33,459 bases of DNA, taken from a virus. The DNA is taken from positions 1-33,459 of IMG/VR virus record IMGVR_UViG_3300030101_004502; one strand, 5' to 3'. The translations under genes were made by a program, and so were the position numbers. Each line of letters starts with the position of its first letter. Position 1 is the first letter of the stretch. The notes below the pieces were generated by a model that saw only the letters and a program-made list of their open reading frames with translations, had not been told where the DNA came from and did not search any database. Shown here piece after piece: positions 24,209 to 30,761 of this stretch.

Positions 24209-26355
24209 ATTACCGTTACATAAAAAACCTAAGAGACACGAAATGCTATAAAACATCGGACCTATCCACGTTAAACAAATCAAAACCTAAGTTCCCCAGC
24301 AAAGCCGACTTTAGATCGTGGTGCGCGGATGCAAAAACAGACCACATTTTTTACAGCACGGTCGAAGGAAGTGCCCCATCTAAGCGCATATCCACAGACA
24401 ACCCACCAAATGTAATACACGGAGTTGTCGCCGACTACGACGCGCCCGTAAACTGGACTGAGGTCGACGCGATAATATCTGCCAAATGTTCCAACCACCC
24501 TCCCACATGGAGATCTAAAACGCAATCTGGCTACATACGTCTTGTGTGGGAGTTTGAGAAGAGTCTACCAATCGCTCCCGAGATGTTTGACACCTTCATC
24601 AAATGTCTGAAGAACATAATAAAAGTGGACCGAGTGTTTGCGGGTTTTGATTCGTCCTCTCTGCGAGCATCTCAATATTTCGAGTTAGGAGAAGACTGGG
24701 TAAACATGGGTGGGGTTGTGTCTAGCGCAACCATTCAAACAGCACTTACTAAGGCGGCGAGTATGAAGCCTCCTACAACCAACGACACCGCGATCCCAAT
24801 CGAAGTAGTCGCCGAGGAGATTGATAAACAATTTCCCAATAGATGGATAGGAGATGTAGAGATTGGTGCCCGAGGTCCTTTGTTTTGGATAGACGACGGC
24901 ATTCATCGAGAGGGATGTCAGGTAGCTGAAGACGGTATGATCTGTTATTCGGACAGAGCTGGGAAGGGCTTCATGAGTTGGCGCGAAATATTTGGCGCTA
25001 AGTTTGTAGCGGATTATGAAGAGACCAAGATGGGTAATCTTCTGGATGAGTACTGGTTCAACGGTAGGAATTTCTTCAAGCTGCTATACAGCTCTGCGGT
25101 AACAATCCCGAAAGAGCAGCTTATTCTAGAGCTGCGGCAGACAGGCTTTTCTATGAAACCCAAGAAAGGGCAGGCACTAACTGAAGTTGAGGCGGCTCTT
25201 TTGACTATAAGTAACCACAATCGCATAGACGAGATCGCTCCAGTCATATTCTCTAAGGATCGTGTGGTGTCATACAACAGTCAGAGAATATTGAATAACG
25301 CTAACATCACCCCCGTAGAACCAGAAACAGACGGCGACCCCACCAACTGGCCGTTTATTCATGACTGGCTGGGCCAGCTTTTCAAGAACTCTACCCCTGT
25401 GATTACAGTCAACTACTTCTACGCTTGGCTCAAAAGGTTTTATGAAGCTGTCATTGAGCGTAAGATGTCGCAGGGGCAGGCACTCATATTAGTGGGGGCC
25501 ACTAGCAAAGGTAAAAGCCTCCTATCCAATAGAGTTATTTCAGGACTGGTGGGTGGTTATGCTGACGCTAGTGACTACCTATCAGGGCAAACTAAATTCA
25601 ACAAGGACTTGGGAAGGGTCGCTGCATGGGTCATCGACGACACCACATCAGCCGCCAGCTTCCAAGATCAACGAAAGGCTACAGAGCTAATCAAAAGGTC
25701 GGTCGCCAATCCGCGTGTAGAGTATCAGGCCAAGTATGCAGACGCGCTATCAGTCCCATGGGCCGGTCGTGTAATCCTGTCATTGAACATGGACGCGAAT
25801 AGCCTATCGGTTATACCGGCTCTAGATAGCAGCAACCGAGATAAGCTGATGGCCCTCCGTGTTCGGGATGATGCTAGGAGTAAGTTCCCAGCGAACAGTG
25901 TAGTAGAAGCCACCATCAAAAAAGAGCTGCCTCATTTTGGGAGATGGTTACTAGACTGGGATCCTCCTGAAGAAATTATGGTCGGAGGAAGATTCGGGGT
26001 CGCTAGTTTCATTGACGAATCTGTGGCTTCTGCCGCTTACGACAACTCTAGCAGGTCCTCTATAGCCGAGCTGGTCGAGTTCTTCTGTAAGAGATGTCGT
26101 GAGCAGAACGACACCATACCAGAATGGAGAGGAACCCTCACGGAGTTTCAGGTCCTTTTGCATGAGTTCAACAATGGTAGAAGTGTTGGCATGAGTCACA
26201 ACCTAGAGTTCGTCCGGCGCGGTATGGCTTCGCTAGAAGAAGCTGGAAAAAACAACACACATGTCCGACCTGTTTTCTCTAAAGGGAAAGGTGGAGGTAA
26301 GATGTGGACGATTAACCTAGCGAAAACTTTTGACATATCTGAAAGCCCGGTTTAA
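24205..26355 (+). CDS. Bifunctional primase-helicase (AEP-like primase plus SF3/VirE-like helicase)
   Basis: Encodes 716 residues. The ATG at 24205 overlaps the polymerase stop (ATGA); an upstream Met at 24148 lies inside polA and is unlikely. The N-terminal third resembles archaeo-eukaryotic-type primases: Asp77-Tyr-Asp79 in GVVADYDAP, and QSGYIRLVWEF at 107-117, a pattern seen in phage/plasmid prim-pol domains. The C-terminal half is an AAA+ SF3-type helicase: Walker A GATSKGKS (431-438), Walker B AAWVIDD (Asp478/Asp479), and sensor-like RVILSLN (Asn528). It unwinds the template and lays down primers for the adjacent PolA. The last 130 residues are a charged helical tail. The helicase half is more certain than the primase half. 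Confidence 0.85.
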   Translation: MNYRYIKNLRDTKCYKTSDLSTLNKSKPKFPSKADFRSWCADAKTDHIFYSTVEGSAPSKRISTDNPPNVIHGVVADYDAPVNWTEVDAIISAKCSNHPPTWRSKTQSGYIRLVWEFEKSLPIAPEMFDTFIKCLKNIIKVDRVFAGFDSSSLRASQYFELGEDWVNMGGVVSSATIQTALTKAASMKPPTTNDTAIPIEVVAEEIDKQFPNRWIGDVEIGARGPLFWIDDGIHREGCQVAEDGMICYSDRAGKGFMSWREIFGAKFVADYEETKMGNLLDEYWFNGRNFFKLLYSSAVTIPKEQLILELRQTGFSMKPKKGQALTEVEAALLTISNHNRIDEIAPVIFSKDRVVSYNSQRILNNANITPVEPETDGDPTNWPFIHDWLGQLFKNSTPVITVNYFYAWLKRFYEAVIERKMSQGQALILVGATSKGKSLLSNRVISGLVGGYADASDYLSGQTKFNKDLGRVAAWVIDDTTSAASFQDQRKATELIKRSVANPRVEYQAKYADALSVPWAGRVILSLNMDANSLSVIPALDSSNRDKLMALRVRDDARSKFPANSVVEATIKKELPHFGRWLLDWDPPEEIMVGGRFGVASFIDESVASAAYDNSSRSSIAELVEFFCKRCREQNDTIPEWRGTLTEFQVLLHEFNNGRSVGMSHNLEFVRRGMASLEEAGKNNTHVRPVFSKGKGGGKMWTINLAKTFDISESPV

Positions 26356-26363
26356 TCAAAGAC

Positions 26364-26576
26364 ATGGCTGAAACAGAAACCTACTCCTACCTCGATGAGT
26401 TCTCTGACTTGGAGCAGGTCGAGACCAGAATACAGTTGCTGAGGGAAGACTATAGAGCTCTGACAAATCGAATAGAGCACTACGGAAACAATCGTAGTAG
26501 ACTGGAACTCGATATAAGAAAGCTCAAGGGATTAGCCGCTAGTATTAAAGAGAGACGGGCGAACGAAGACATTTAA
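26364..26576 (+). CDS. Small coiled-coil protein at the end of the replication operon
   Basis: Encodes 70 residues from ATG at 26364, eight bases after the primase-helicase stop. It is a charged helix with a heptad pattern (DLEQVETRIQLLREDYRALT, then RLELDIRKLKGLAASIKE). The final 32 bases overlap the 3' end of the convergent nuclease gene on the minus strand, with no terminator between them. No family is recognised. A role as a partner of the primase-helicase is possible from position only. Confidence 0.6.
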   Translation: MAETETYSYLDEFSDLEQVETRIQLLREDYRALTNRIEHYGNNRSRLELDIRKLKGLAASIKERRANEDI

Positions 26577-27081
26577 TGGGTACATGATACCCACTTACTT
26601 TGTAGCTAAAACCATCCTCGTCTTTCTCCCCACGCTTCTTGTAGCACCCCTTGCTCAGTAGCTGATTTGTTGGCAACCACCCAAGTAGCCATACCTTGCT
26701 AAGGTCTTTGCGAACACGGATAAAATAGTAAAACTCCGCAGCGGGTTCTTTGCTGGCGGGACAGTTTACAGAAGCCGTAAAATGGGGTTGGGGTCGGCTG
26801 CTGCAAGTTTTAGACTTTATATCTATTTTCTTTTCGCCGAGACAATAGTCGTGCGTAAAGCTGCGCCCACCCACGTAACGTGCTTCAGGGTAAAGAAGAC
26901 CGAAGGCTACTTCACCTAGAAAGCCGGTCATCCGGCCAAGCCCCCGAGTAAATGAGCTAGGCGTAATACCTAGCTTTTGACTGCGCTCAAAGGCTTGTTT
27001 TACATTCTCTGAAGATGGGGTGAACACTATGTGCCGACATCCCCGCTTCTTAGAGAACTGACGGGGGAGTTTTCGGCTCAT
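26545..27081 (-). CDS. PD-(D/E)XK-like endonuclease, unclassified
   Basis: Encodes 178 residues. ATG at 27081 overlaps the last base of the upstream TAA (TAATG). The likely active site is Glu57 (TGFLGEVAFG), Asp78 in SFTHDYCLGEK, and the D-x-K motif Asp87-Ile-Lys89 (KKIDIKSK), the signature order of a restriction-endonuclease fold. The N-terminus is basic (RKLPRQFSKKRGCRH) and could hold DNA. After residue 110 strands and aromatic residues follow (AEFYYFIRVR; KVWLLGWLPTNQLL), as in PD-(D/E)XK proteins that end with a beta-rich cap. Function could be host-DNA breakdown, packaging-related cutting or recombination. It ends the minus-strand late operon. Confidence 0.65.
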   Translation of the reverse strand: MSRKLPRQFSKKRGCRHIVFTPSSENVKQAFERSQKLGITPSSFTRGLGRMTGFLGEVAFGLLYPEARYVGGRSFTHDYCLGEKKIDIKSKTCSSRPQPHFTASVNCPASKEPAAEFYYFIRVRKDLSKVWLLGWLPTNQLLSKGCYKKRGEKDEDGFSYKVSGYHVPIKCLRSPVSL

Positions 27082-27374
27082 TACCAGAGACGGCTACATG
27101 CCCAATATCTAGCCGTGGTTTTGTCTTTAGCAGAGGAGCAGTTGTGGCGAGCGCGAAAGTTGGCTCTTCTTTTGGGATCTTTGTGTTTAGTGAAATCGCT
27201 ATAGTCCCGATGGCCGTAAGATACTTTCTTCACTTTGTTCCCTTGTTTGGCTAAGACTACGAACTTCTTCTTAGATCCTTTGGGGGCTCTCTTAGGCTTG
27301 TTGAAGCCCGGATAAGTCTCACCCATGTAAGATATCCTACCAGACGGTAATCGTTTAAATCGTTTCTGTGTCAT
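27081..27374 (-). CDS. DUF5754-like small basic phage protein
   Basis: Encodes 97 residues. It begins with a compact beta-type motif (RLPSGRISYMGETYPGFNKP) followed by FVVLAKQGNKVKKVSYGHRD, and ends with FRARHNCSSAKDKTTARYWA. This pattern (SGR-x-S-Y-x-G-E-x-Y-P-G-F-N-K-P, V-L-A-K-x-G-x-K-V-K, then F-x-A-R-H ... A-x-Y-W-A) matches what I know as DUF5754, found in phages and some giant viruses without a known function. The protein is very basic. Its ATG overlaps the upstream TGA. It belongs to a run of four such basic genes, suggesting a nucleic-acid or virion-interior role, which is inference. Confidence 0.75.
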   Translation of the reverse strand: MTQKRFKRLPSGRISYMGETYPGFNKPKRAPKGSKKKFVVLAKQGNKVKKVSYGHRDYSDFTKHKDPKRRANFRARHNCSSAKDKTTARYWACSRLW

Positions 27375-27649
27375 GCCATTCTTTTCTTTTGCTTGTTCTT
27401 TCTTTTCTTCTCTACAAAACCATGAGCGCGTCTTTCGGCATCAGTGTACTTGGCGGTTTGTTTGCCCCTAGAATGAGCTTTACGTTTCCGCGCATTCGCG
27501 GCAGCTTTCTCTGAAGAGGATAAACTATCTCTTACACGCTTTGGCCCATACCGCCCTCTTTGACTGCGGGGTTTCTTTTTGTCCGACTCGTTGTAGAAGT
27601 CCCAATCTTCATCGGTCCACTTCTTAAGGGACTTCTGCGAAGCTTTCAT
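27371..27649 (-). CDS. Lys/Arg-rich small protein, DUF5872-like
   Basis: Encodes 92 residues. The start SLKKWTDEDWDFYNESD followed by long basic runs (KKKPRSQRGRYGPKRVRDSL; EKKRKNKQKKRMA at the C-terminus) resembles, from memory, the DUF5872 type of small phage protein, though the match is uncertain. It has no enzyme motif. The charge suggests DNA or RNA binding. The stop overlaps the next start (ATGA), so it is probably translated with the DUF5754-like gene downstream. Its own ATG at 27649 lies three bases after the preceding stop and has no Shine-Dalgarno. Confidence 0.65.
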   Translation of the reverse strand: MKASQKSLKKWTDEDWDFYNESDKKKPRSQRGRYGPKRVRDSLSSSEKAAANARKRKAHSRGKQTAKYTDAERRAHGFVEKKRKNKQKKRMA

Positions 27650-27652
27650 AGT

Positions 27653-27835
27653 CTAAGAGGTGTAGCCTCCTCCTTTTTTCTTATATTCCATAGCTAAGAA
27701 CTGCGCTTTCCGCGCCGACCACTGTCCCGGTTTACCGCCTTTGGAGCCCGCCATTATTCTTTTGAACAAGCGTTTTCGCATTCCCGGCTTGGTGTAGTTA
27801 CCGGCTTTATTGACTGTAGATTTCTTCTTAGCCAT
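27653..27835 (-). CDS. Small basic conserved phage protein
   Basis: Encodes 60 residues from ATG at 27835, chosen over an in-frame ATG at 27850 because GGGGGAAAG, one of the few Shine-Dalgarno-like sequences in the window, sits just upstream of the later start. The motif VNKAGNYTKPGMRKRLF followed by GGKPGQWSARKAQFLAMEYK and a Gly-rich end is one I recall from small hypothetical proteins of marine phages. It is strongly basic with a predicted central helix. No function is established. It overlaps the upstream gene by eight bases. Confidence 0.7.
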   Translation of the reverse strand: MAKKKSTVNKAGNYTKPGMRKRLFKRIMAGSKGGKPGQWSARKAQFLAMEYKKKGGGYTS

Positions 27836-28115
27836 AGTTCTTTCCCCCATCCATTCTCTTTGCTACGGCCTGCAAGAAATCCATTTTTTTCTCCTTCTTG
27901 GTCATCTTCTTTGCGGCTTTCTTTGAGGCCTTTTTGGGAGCGGCTTTTGACCCCTTAGCTTTCTTCTTAGCTGAGTCACTCAACTCTTCAAAATGAAAGA
28001 GCTTCTGACTTTTATCGCTATGAGATTTACCCGTGTGGACTTCTCCATTGGGCATTTTGTGTGATCCTCCTTTGTGGAGGGTTCCGTCTTTTAAGTAGTG
28101 TGGTACACCTTTCAT
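27828..28115 (-). CDS. Lysine-rich, histone-tail-like small phage protein
   Basis: Encodes 95 residues. The first 50 residues hold a repeated short strand pattern (GTLHKGGSHKMPNGEVHTGK then SHSDKSQKLFHFEELS), which I recall from small conserved proteins of aquatic viruses. Residues about 52-78 are nearly pure Lys/Ala (KKKAKGSKAAPKKASKKAAK), like histone H1 tails, ending in a short amphipathic helix (FLQAVAKRMDGG). DNA condensation in the virion is possible but unproven. ATG at 28115 overlaps the previous TGA. Confidence 0.7.
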   Translation of the reverse strand: MKGVPHYLKDGTLHKGGSHKMPNGEVHTGKSHSDKSQKLFHFEELSDSAKKKAKGSKAAPKKASKKAAKKMTKKEKKMDFLQAVAKRMDGGKNYG

Positions 28116-28411
28116 TTTTTAGTTAGTCGTTTTGAGGTTCTTTCCCAAGCTGGGAAAAAAATTTCATCCATGCATCGAACAATCGCTTCTTCTTCGTAAC
28201 GCTCGCAGTAACCCAAACCAGATATAGCGAACGCTGCATGTATCATTTCGTGACGTAGTGTTTCGTATAGGTCTTTACCTTTGAGGGTTTTGTCTAGGGT
28301 TATTAGTTTTCTACGGTGTGAGTAGAGGCCATAACAGTCGTCGTCTCCCAAATCTCTGAACTGTACCCGAACTCGGATTCCAGCCATAGTTATGCTTTTG
28401 GGGGCGGTCAT
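28112..28411 (-). CDS. Small zinc metallopeptidase-like protein (HEMIH)
   Basis: Encodes 99 residues. A strand pair (IRVRVQFRDLGDDDCYGLYS; KLITLDKTL) leads into helix ETLRHEMIHAAFAISGLG with the zinc motif His54-Glu55-x-x-His58, and acidic residues at 73-75 (RYEEEAIVRCMDEI) can supply the third ligand. This is the minimal SprT/ImmA-like zincin layout seen in small phage proteins. Substrate is unknown. It lies directly behind the endolysin with an ATGA overlap, so cleavage of virion or host proteins late in infection is plausible. It may be unrelated to lysis itself. Confidence 0.75.
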   Translation of the reverse strand: MTAPKSITMAGIRVRVQFRDLGDDDCYGLYSHRRKLITLDKTLKGKDLYETLRHEMIHAAFAISGLGYCERYEEEAIVRCMDEIFFPAWERTSKRLTKK

Positions 28412-28965
28412 CCGTCAGCATATTTATTTATAGCTCTAACGTAAACTCCGGCGAGCTTCCCGCGATTGTTGTTAATCATCTGCCACTCTTCGCAGTTACT
28501 ACCAAAAAATGGTTCTGCAATCACAGCGACACATGGTGTCTTCCTAAGAAAGTAACTACCACGTTGACGAGATGCTCTGGGTTTTGCGCCCCTAGATTTC
28601 ATGTCGGGATAAGACTCATCCATCTCTTGTTTGAGAGCATAAGCGAGCTCGCTACCCCCCTTACTCGTATGCCAATAAAGCCATTCGTGACCTGTTGCAG
28701 TGGGTGTGGCAGAGTTAAAATGAAACTCTATTACAGCGTCTACATCATCCTCTTTGAGTTTATCTGCTAGATATTCTATCGCTCCCACATAATCGGGTTC
28801 TTTGTAATTATCGTAGATTACATAATCTACGTGTAACCCTTTTGCCACCCGGCGAACCAAATCAGAGTTAAACATAAACTCTGATATACTGTAGCCTGAC
28901 TCTCTAGTAGTCATCGCGCCTTCGTCTCCTTTTCTAGAGTGCCCTACTGCCAAACCTATTTTCAT
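28408..28965 (-). CDS. Endolysin, N-acetylmuramoyl-L-alanine amidase (Amidase_3-like)
   Basis: Encodes 185 residues from ATG at 28965, chosen because it overlaps the stop of the small membrane protein upstream and starts at the fold's first strand (MKIGLAVGHSRKG); an in-frame Met 24 codons earlier lies within that gene. Zinc ligands are His9 (VGHS), probably Glu29 (YSISEFMFNSDL) and His82 (EFHFNS). The catalytic Glu is probably Glu151 (VIAEPFFGSN). The domain fills the whole protein, with no cell-wall binding module and no signal peptide, so export relies on the holin. It cuts the amide bond between muramic acid and the stem peptide. Neighbouring holin and lipoprotein genes confirm the lysis role. 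Confidence 0.88.
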   Translation of the reverse strand: MKIGLAVGHSRKGDEGAMTTRESGYSISEFMFNSDLVRRVAKGLHVDYVIYDNYKEPDYVGAIEYLADKLKEDDVDAVIEFHFNSATPTATGHEWLYWHTSKGGSELAYALKQEMDESYPDMKSRGAKPRASRQRGSYFLRKTPCVAVIAEPFFGSNCEEWQMINNNRGKLAGVYVRAINKYADG

Positions 28966-29126
28966 TTTTTGATAAGACGATAAAGAGAGGCTAGACCTAC
29001 CGCGATGCCAACAATCAAAGAGCCTACTCGCAACCAATATTCAAACTGTTCTTGCATGCTGGTAACGAGACCAATAACTGGGGCGGCCATTCCAATCAGT
29101 GAGTCAAAAATTCGAGTATTGATCAT
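28962..29126 (-). CDS. 54-residue single-span membrane protein in the lysis cassette
   Basis: This gene is easily missed because it is under 60 codons. ATG at 29126 overlaps the lipoprotein stop and TGA overlaps the endolysin start, both as ATGA. The translation begins MINTRIFDSLIGMAAPVIG and ends in a hydrophobic helix (WLRVGSLIVGIAVGLASLYR) followed by LIKK. One transmembrane segment of about 18 residues, possibly a second weaker one at 9-22 (SLIGMAAPVIGLVT), would fit a pinholin, second holin or antiholin. Position between lipoprotein and amidase supports a lysis function. No family is recognised. Confidence 0.75.
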   Translation of the reverse strand: MINTRIFDSLIGMAAPVIGLVTSMQEQFEYWLRVGSLIVGIAVGLASLYRLIKK

Positions 29127-29359
29127 TTTTCTCCAATAATAATTGCTCGTTGATAACTATAATCAGAATGAAATTTGTGATTCTTTCGACCAATTAAAGT
29201 TCCCTCAACAAAATCATAAGGTACGCCCTCGACTAAAGTAATCGTCGGGGGATCATAAAGAGCGGAGTCGTTTACGCTCTCTGCGAATTCTTCGTGCCAT
29301 ACGTTCGAGGAGCAGCTTACTAGAAGGACTACCGTCAGCAGCCAAACGAGCAAGCTCAT
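29123..29359 (-). CDS. Lipoprotein, Rz1-like outer-membrane spanin candidate
   Basis: Encodes 78 residues from ATG at 29359. This start is chosen over an upstream in-frame ATG at 29416 because it puts a clean signal peptide at the N-terminus (MSLLVWLLTVVLLVSCSSN) with lipobox LVSC, Cys16 being the lipidated residue. Serine after Cys suits outer-membrane sorting. The mature part is short (about 62 residues), with PP near the middle (ALYDPPTITLVEG). The first 107 bases overlap the preceding gene in another reading frame, the classic Rz/Rz1 arrangement of Gram-negative phages. That would make the host Gram-negative. A small exclusion lipoprotein is the alternative. Confidence 0.72.
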   Translation of the reverse strand: MSLLVWLLTVVLLVSCSSNVWHEEFAESVNDSALYDPPTITLVEGVPYDFVEGTLIGRKNHKFHSDYSYQRAIIIGEK

Positions 29360-29453
29360 CTTCCAGCTCGTCAATGCGTCGGTCTCTTTTGAACCTGACA
29401 CTTTCGATGTAAGCATTGAGTGCAGCAGTTAAAAGTTTAACAAAGGATTTCAC
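29253..29453 (-). CDS. Charged helical protein in the Rz position
   Basis: Encodes 66 residues. GTG at 29453 overlaps the holin stop (GTGA). The N-terminal helix is mildly hydrophobic (SFVKLLTAALNAYIESVRF) and the remainder is a strongly charged coiled coil (RDRRIDELEDELARLAADGS; ERMARRIRRERKRLRSL). Gene order and the nested downstream lipoprotein suggest an inner-membrane spanin (Rz), but the N-terminal segment is a poor transmembrane anchor and the protein is shorter than usual Rz. It could instead be a soluble partner of the holin. Confidence 0.6.
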   Translation of the reverse strand: MKSFVKLLTAALNAYIESVRFKRDRRIDELEDELARLAADGSPSSKLLLERMARRIRRERKRLRSL

Positions 29454-29629
29454 TTGCTCTTAGCTTTGCCTACATTAAGGGCAAGCCATGAGATGACTGC
29501 TGAAATGCGGGATACCCATTTGTTGTCGCTCTCGTTAGGAGTCAAGGTAGCAACAAGAGACGCTACGGCGATGACACTTGCTGCAATCTGCAACAAGCTG
29601 TCTACGTTTTCTGTAATGTATTCGATCAT
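29450..29629 (-). CDS. Holin (59 residues)
   Basis: A short gene of 60 codons from ATG at 29629, ten bases after the upstream stop. Translation begins MIEYITENVDSLLQIAASVI and continues AVASLVATLTPNESDNKWVS, ending RISAVISWLALNVGKAKSK. Segment 12-30 is a good transmembrane helix. The C-terminal amphipathic segment ISAVISWLALNVG followed by a basic tail matches a small holin family that I recall from marine phages. It forms the membrane hole that releases the amidase encoded three genes downstream. Its TGA overlaps the next GTG, so the cassette is translationally coupled. Confidence 0.8.
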   Translation of the reverse strand: MIEYITENVDSLLQIAASVIAVASLVATLTPNESDNKWVSRISAVISWLALNVGKAKSK

Positions 29630-29639
29630 TGTTTAAGAG

Positions 29640-30698
29640 TTACATGAGGTTTGGTGTGCTGCCTCGGTCGGCGGCAAAAAAGATTGATGGCTTGGCTGCG
29701 CCACGATGGGAGTCTAACTGCTGATCAAGGACCTGCTGACACACGGCCCAGTGATAGTTAGCTCTTTCTAGATCAGCATTGGTTTCGGCAATAGACCCCA
29801 ACAACGCGTGTTTGATTGCGCTAAGGCTGGAAATATACACAACGTCGTTCGCCGTTAATAATGGTGTGAACTTCCTCTTAAGAAGACATCGGATAGAAAT
29901 AGTCTTCTTGTCCACGTTGGACACCCTATACCTGCGGTAACGAGTGACTTGATTAGCCATTTGTAAGTTTGTAGCCGCTACCAAGTCTCCAAAACTTTCC
30001 GAATCGTGAGTGTTGGCATACGAATTACCATCTGCGGCTGTTTCAAACATCACTAACTGAACTGGCTTAGATAGTTGTTCAGGCCCCACTCGTATCTCGC
30101 TTATGCTCGTTATGTCCTTCGCAGTAGTAGTTAGAAATTCATCTGTGGTGTCTTCCCCGTTACAAGTAAACTTTCCCCCGTTATTGCCGCCGTCGTCTTC
30201 TTCTTTAGTAAGATCTGAAGTATTCGTACCGTCAGAATAAGTTACAAAAACAGTCCCGCTAACAGGTAGTGTCGTGTTAGTTTCGCTAGACCTAAGACGC
30301 AATCTATAGGACTTACCAGCGACAGGCTCTTCAACAGTAGCCGAATAGCCGTCGTCTACTATCCCGTAAATAGCTAGTGTACTGCCGTCATCATCCCGCC
30401 CACTAAGCCTATAATCGTGAAACTGAGAGCGGACGGGTTGGGGGGAAGAGAAATCGGTGGAAGTAGAATCGTAATCTACGATTGCGTTTATAATAGCCTC
30501 TGACTCAGGGGGTATAGTGAAAGTATCACTAGATGTGGTTATTACTTTCTCGTAAAGCAGGTCTCGCCACATACCCATACTGTAGAGCCGTGGCAAAGCC
30601 ATGTTAAGTTCTTTTCTAAAGTCATCAGGGGTGGCTGCTGGTGACCCAGCAATGCCAATAAGCGCATCTTGTACACCCTGAACGGTCAGTGTAGCCAT
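29640..30698 (-). CDS. Conserved virion-associated protein, possible head-tail adaptor
   Basis: Encodes 352 residues from ATG at 30698. The N-terminal part (VQGVQDALIGIAG, then FRKELNMALPRLYSMGMWRD) and the C-terminal part (CLLKRKFTPLLTANDVVYIS, a helix starting LSAIKHALLG, then ANYHWAVCQQVLDQQLDSHR) resemble a protein type widespread in aquatic phage genomes that I associate with the neck or tail tube. The middle (about 110-210) is a Thr/Asp/Gly-rich beta-type insert. There is no membrane or catalytic motif. It is followed directly by the holin and preceded by a hairpin and a candidate promoter. The adaptor assignment is a guess from memory; a structural role is likely. Confidence 0.6.
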   Translation of the reverse strand: MATLTVQGVQDALIGIAGSPAATPDDFRKELNMALPRLYSMGMWRDLLYEKVITTSSDTFTIPPESEAIINAIVDYDSTSTDFSSPQPVRSQFHDYRLSGRDDDGSTLAIYGIVDDGYSATVEEPVAGKSYRLRLRSSETNTTLPVSGTVFVTYSDGTNTSDLTKEEDDGGNNGGKFTCNGEDTTDEFLTTTAKDITSISEIRVGPEQLSKPVQLVMFETAADGNSYANTHDSESFGDLVAATNLQMANQVTRYRRYRVSNVDKKTISIRCLLKRKFTPLLTANDVVYISSLSAIKHALLGSIAETNADLERANYHWAVCQQVLDQQLDSHRGAAKPSIFFAADRGSTPNLM

Positions 30699-30703
30699 AC
30701 ATA

Positions 30704-30732
30704 AGGCTACCAGAATAGGTCTGGACCGTCAA
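30704..30732 (-). promoter_or_regulatory. Candidate promoter abutting the adaptor-like gene
   Basis: Minus strand: TTGACG (30732-30727), 17-base spacer, TAGCCT (30709-30704), then five bases to ATG at 30698. The -35 matches 5/6 and the -10 only 3/6. The spacer itself contains the perfect palindrome CCAGA-ATAGG-TCTGG (30710-30724), a possible operator. If used, transcription would start at or near the start codon. Confidence 0.35.
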
Positions 30733-30745
30733 GAATAGGGGTTTG

Positions 30746-30761
30746 AGCCGGTATAACGGCT
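30746..30761. terminator. Short GC hairpin after the His-rich structural gene
   Basis: AGCCG (30746-30750) and CGGCT (30757-30761) pair across a six-base loop, overlapping the TAG stop of the gene ending at 30760. No T-run follows on the minus strand, so a weak terminator, mRNA-end stabiliser or processing site is more likely than a full terminator. Confidence 0.35.

Noticed and set aside
28966-29037. N-terminal 24-residue extension of the amidase
   Set aside because: It covers the coding sequence of the 54-residue membrane protein in another frame, and the amidase fold starts at MKIGLAVGH.
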